Origin: Syntrophomonadaceae bacterium
GTDB taxonomy: Bacteria > Bacillota > Dethiobacteria > DTU022
NCBI GenBank assembly: GCA_003558195.1
Contig: PWMM01000299.1
Span: forward strand, 1 to 6,362
Direction of reading: 5' to 3'
DNA length: 6,362 nucleotides
Each line of letters starts with the position of its first letter. Position 1 is the first letter of the stretch. The notes under the pieces are model-generated. The model did no database searches. It was not told the origin of the DNA and worked only from the letters and a program-made list of their open reading frames with translations. Of this stretch, positions 6,071 through 6,362 are shown piece after piece. The position numbers and the translations under genes were made by a program.

Positions 6071-6362
6071 TCAATTAAAGAGCTGATGGGCTTTAGTCTT
6101 GAAACTAACAAGATCATTTCTGATTACTGCAAGGGATTGATCCCAGAAGCTGCGTGAGTTTAGATCAATCCCCGCCATAGTGGCCACTTCCTTAATCTTG
6201 TTCTTTCCAGTTGCTGCAAGCAGCTTTTTATAATCTTCCAGAAAGCTTGTACCGCGTTCCTGGTAAAGAGCATAAATTCCCAGTCCGAATAGAAGACCGA
6301 AAGCATAGGGGAAATTATAGTAGTTGTTGCCGGCCATGTAATAATGGGGTTTGTTCAGCCAG
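6071..6362 (-). CDS. M3-family oligoendopeptidase, C-terminal part (partial)
   Basis: The frame is open to the right edge of the window, so only the last 96 residues are visible; the start lies beyond base 6362. The sequence KPHYYMAGNNYYNFPYAFGLLFGLGIYALY is characteristic of the C-terminal region of PepF-like M3 zinc oligoendopeptidases, which cut short peptides in the cytoplasm. The zinc-binding HEXXH motif would lie upstream, outside the window. An internal ATG at 6337 is not the true start, because family-typical residues (WLNKPHYY) continue in frame before it. The stop is TGA at 6073-6071. It converges with the sortase gene across a 57-nt gap. Confidence 0.85.
   Translation of the reverse strand, partial: WLNKPHYYMAGNNYYNFPYAFGLLFGLGIYALYQERGTSFLEDYKKLLAATGKNKIKEVATMAGIDLNSRSFWDQSLAVIRNDLVSFKTKAHQLFN

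Noticed and set aside
6059..6082. Inverted repeat CTCTTTAA / TTAAAGAG as a shared terminator of the converging genes
   Set aside because: The stem has very few G-C pairs, overlaps the peptidase stop codon, and neither side has a T tract. Pairing may be chance in AT-rich DNA.
6071..6337. Complete 88-residue gene starting at the ATG at 6337
   Set aside because: The frame stays open to the window edge, and residues before the Met match the M3 peptidase family, so this is the tail of a longer gene.
1..6362. CRISPR array, tRNA, insertion sequence or defence system
   Set aside because: I saw no regularly spaced repeats, cloverleaf-like segments, transposase or integrase motifs, or defence-family domains on either strand.

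Overview
The window looks like chromosomal DNA of an AT-leaning, Gram-positive-type bacterium, most likely an anaerobic Firmicute of the Clostridia. The reasons are strong purine-rich Shine-Dalgarno sites before most genes, a YpsC-type rRNA methyltransferase that stands alone rather than fused as in Proteobacteria, a sortase, a QueG-like iron-sulfur protein, a hydroxyproline-degrading enzyme and an M3 oligoendopeptidase. The phylum is an inference from gene content; genus cannot be told from this sequence.

Layout, left to right. Bases 1-188 are non-coding and carry an operator-like dyad. A small plus-strand gene (189-449) encodes a single-pass membrane protein of unknown function. A convergent gap (450-729) holds a 75-nt imperfect palindrome and a small hairpin. 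Two minus-strand genes follow: a compact histone-deacetylase-fold amidohydrolase (730-1488) and, upstream of it, a THUMP-domain rRNA methyltransferase (1741-2880) that starts with TTG. A 252-nt spacer with its own AT-rich inverted repeat separates them. A 480-nt divergent intergenic region (2881-3360) leads to a plus-strand cluster of three genes: a proline-racemase-fold protein with the Cys/Thr pair of trans-3-hydroxy-L-proline dehydratases (3361-4383), a QueG/reductive-dehalogenase-like [4Fe-4S] protein (4448-5224), and a sortase with a lipobox-like N-terminus (5237-6013). The right edge carries the C-terminal end of a minus-strand M3 peptidase that runs out of the window.

How the genes fit together. 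The three-gene plus-strand cluster has gaps of 64 and 12 nt and no visible terminator between members, so co-transcription is likely. Hydroxyproline degradation and peptide cleavage by the M3 enzyme would suit an amino-acid-using anaerobe. The sortase and the Fe-S protein have no obvious link to that pathway. I see no mobile element, CRISPR array, tRNA, rRNA or defence system. The most interesting points are variations inside known families: an HDAC-like enzyme that keeps all catalytic residues but lacks a usual loop region, a QueG-like protein without the usual QueG active-site motif, and a sortase with an insertion and a possible lipid anchor. None of these establishes a new system from sequence alone.
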